This document shows positions 12,694 to 12,745 of a stretch of 12,745 nt of DNA, piece after piece (the first letter of the stretch is position 1; each line of letters opens with the position of its first letter). Origin of the DNA: Lysobacteraceae bacterium (lineage in GTDB: Bacteria; Pseudomonadota; Gammaproteobacteria; Xanthomonadales; Xanthomonadaceae); contig DNXT01000220.1 in assembly GCA_003505795.1 (NCBI GenBank), forward strand, positions 5,710-18,454. Direction: 5' to 3'. Both the position numbers and the translations under genes were made by a program. Under the pieces are notes generated by a model. The model did no database searches. It had not been told where the DNA came from and was given only the letters and a program-made list of their open reading frames with translations.

Positions 12694-12745
12694 TTACTTG
12701 TTGATCTTGGAGACCACGCCGGCGCCGACGGTACGGCCGCCCTCG
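12694..12745 (-). CDS. tuf: Elongation factor Tu, C-terminal end
   Basis: Only the last 16 full codons and the stop are in the window. The peptide EGGRTVGAGVVSKINK matches the extreme C-terminus of bacterial EF-Tu domain 3, the GTPase that delivers aminoacyl-tRNA to the ribosome. Position upstream of rpsJ fits the usual rpsL-rpsG-fusA-tuf-S10 order. Gammaproteobacteria often carry two tuf copies; whether a second exists cannot be seen here. Confidence 0.95.
   Translation of the reverse strand, partial: EGGRTVGAGVVSKINK

Overview
This window is a conserved ribosomal-protein chromosome segment. It runs from the 3' end of a tuf gene, through the S10 cluster and the spc cluster (including secY), into the first three genes of the alpha cluster. 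Every gene is on the minus strand, so transcription runs from high to low coordinates. The DNA is GC-rich. The protein sequences and gene order fit a gammaproteobacterium of the Xanthomonadaceae/Lysobacteraceae type. Family-like traits are a 101-residue zinc-free S14, an S5 with an Arg/Asp-rich N-terminal extension, no rpmJ between secY and rpsM, and a dispersed GGGATTC-type intergenic repeat. The exact genus cannot be read from this alone.

Layout in transcription order: partial tuf (12745-12694) and a tuf-S10 intergenic region (12693-12222) with a likely tuf terminator, two good sigma70-type promoters and a leader with an attenuator-like stem-loop. The S10 cluster follows: rpsJ, rplC, rplD, rplW, rplB, rpsS, rplV, rpsC, rplP, rpmC, rpsQ (12221-7235). 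Next is the spc cluster: rplN, rplX, rplE, rpsN, rpsH, rplF, rplR, rpsE, rpmD, rplO, secY (7220-1241). A 334-base gene-free gap holds several hairpins and promoter candidates, and then come rpsM, rpsK and the 5' end of rpsD (906-1). All genes with both ends in the window look intact, with family-typical lengths.

The genes supply 30S and 50S proteins, the SecY translocon channel and EF-Tu, so they share one job: building and running the translation machinery and coupling it to membrane export. The S10 half is tightly packed with short gaps and stop/start overlaps (rplD-rplW, rplP-rpmC). The spc half is looser: four gaps (rplE-rpsN 91 bp, rpsN-rpsH 232 bp, rplF-rplR 90 bp, rplR-rpsE 163 bp) each hold strong inverted repeats, and one contains a textbook intrinsic terminator in the middle of the cluster.

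I see no new gene system here. What deserves attention is non-coding: the S10 leader stem-loop with a possible competing pairing, the intra-spc terminator, a degenerate copy of the secY 3' end in the secY-rpsM gap, the iterated inverted repeat abutting the rpsN ribosome binding site, and a 21-bp identical gene junction used twice.
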